Below, piece after piece: positions 63,681 through 64,000 of a stretch of DNA of 64,000 nucleotides. Below the pieces are notes generated by a model. The model was not told the origin of the DNA and did not search any database. It saw only the letters and a program-made list of their open reading frames with translations. This DNA comes from Aphrocallistes beatrix. Taxonomy: Eukaryota > Porifera > Hexactinellida > Sceptrulophora > Aphrocallistidae. How positions within the stretch are numbered: position 1 is the first letter of the stretch; the number at the start of each line of letters is the position of its first letter. The position numbers and the translations under genes are program-made. Location of the stretch: assembly GCA_963281255.1 (NCBI GenBank), contig OY725494.1, positions 2,679,934-2,743,933 of the forward strand, given 5' to 3'.

Positions 63681-64000
63681 TCTCCGCTAGAGCTAGCTCC
63701 GGAATGGCACGGACTGGTGAACTCGCTGGGAGGAATGATGTGCTCCTCTCTGCACGAGATGGGCCAGACGAACACCATCACGCCCTCACTCAGCTTCTCC
63801 CCGTGGGGACTGCTGCCCCCTAACAGCTCGCTCTACCAGGGCGCCATTCCGAGGGAGGGCGTGTGCACGAACAACCTCTCCCCCTTCAAGAAGATGCTCC
63901 CCTGTCCCGACCAGGGTCTGTCTCGCCTGCTAGAGCCAGGCAAGCTGTTCGACACCCTTCACCACTCCCTGGCCACGCACATCTACCACACACGAGTGGA
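63681..64000 (+). CDS. PIGT: PIG-T, exon 3, runs off the window
   Basis: Opens after GTGATCCCAG. The reading frame beginning SPLELAPEWHGLVNSL continues through GGMMCSSLHEMGQTNTITPS, REGVCTNNLSPFKKMLPC and GLSRLLEPGKLFDTLHHSLATHIY. These match the PIG-T segment W..L...LSG.FCASLNF..STNTVTPT..., REVVCTENLTPWKKLLPC...GLS.LL....LF...YHS. The Cys in VCTNN is at the position used in the known PIG-T/PIG-K disulfide region. The exon continues beyond base 64000. Confidence 0.85.

Overview
The window is AT-rich, intron-containing metazoan nuclear DNA, probably from an invertebrate. The single-copy genes are typical of animals: a WDR49/WDR64-like protein, a THAP protein, an LRRC34-like protein, a CARD protein, MED18, a VIT/VWA protein, a MINDY4-family deubiquitinase and PIG-T. 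The gene content does not fix the phylum. Two 200-N gaps mark a draft scaffold. No rRNA, confident tRNA or CRISPR array was found.

Layout. 0-5 kb: repeats and a small RING-finger ORF. 5.2-10.1 kb: the 3' part of a WDR49/64-like gene whose introns hold a Harbinger MITE, a broken mariner and a hAT MITE. 10.4-12.8 kb: a complete Tigger/pogo transposon with an intact transposase. 15.8-17.6 kb: a four-helix membrane protein (minus) and a THAP gene. 20.2-21 kb: an unrecognised single-exon gene with a TATA box. 27-28.1 kb: LRRC34-like gene. 28.8-31.2 kb: a near-perfect 1.1-kb-arm palindrome around an N gap. 31.6 kb: CARD protein. 35.2 kb: MED18. 36.3 kb: NHL propeller. 38.2-50.2 kb: two divergent, damaged copies of an HMGL-like (DRE-TIM) plus EF-hand gene; the minus copy carries a hAT element and the plus copy a palindromic Harbinger. 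50.7-53.1 kb: VIT/VWA protein. 54.9-59.5 kb: a palindromic TA-flanked element whose right arm carries a Ginger-type integrase transposon. 59.7-64 kb: MINDY4-family gene followed head-to-tail by the 5' part of PIGT.

Most of the DNA is a layered transposon landscape. Thirteen copies of a ~500-bp repeat, here called R1, carry CRE and AP-1-like sites and a GC-rich hairpin. The TA runs next to R1 have repeatedly received TA-targeting elements. Insertion events can be read directly because many elements keep target-site duplications: 8 bp for four hATs, 9 bp for a Mutator-like foldback, TA for Tc1/mariner/pogo, and 4 bp for Ginger. Several also have an unoccupied paralogous site inside the same window. 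A recurring theme is amplification of the terminal-repeat motif into subterminal arrays, seen in Tigger, a pogo MITE, two hAT MITEs and the Ginger element.

The host genes are not an operon and show no common pathway. WDR49/64, LRRC34 and MINDY4 relatives are often discussed in ciliary or germline settings, but nothing in the sequence links them functionally.
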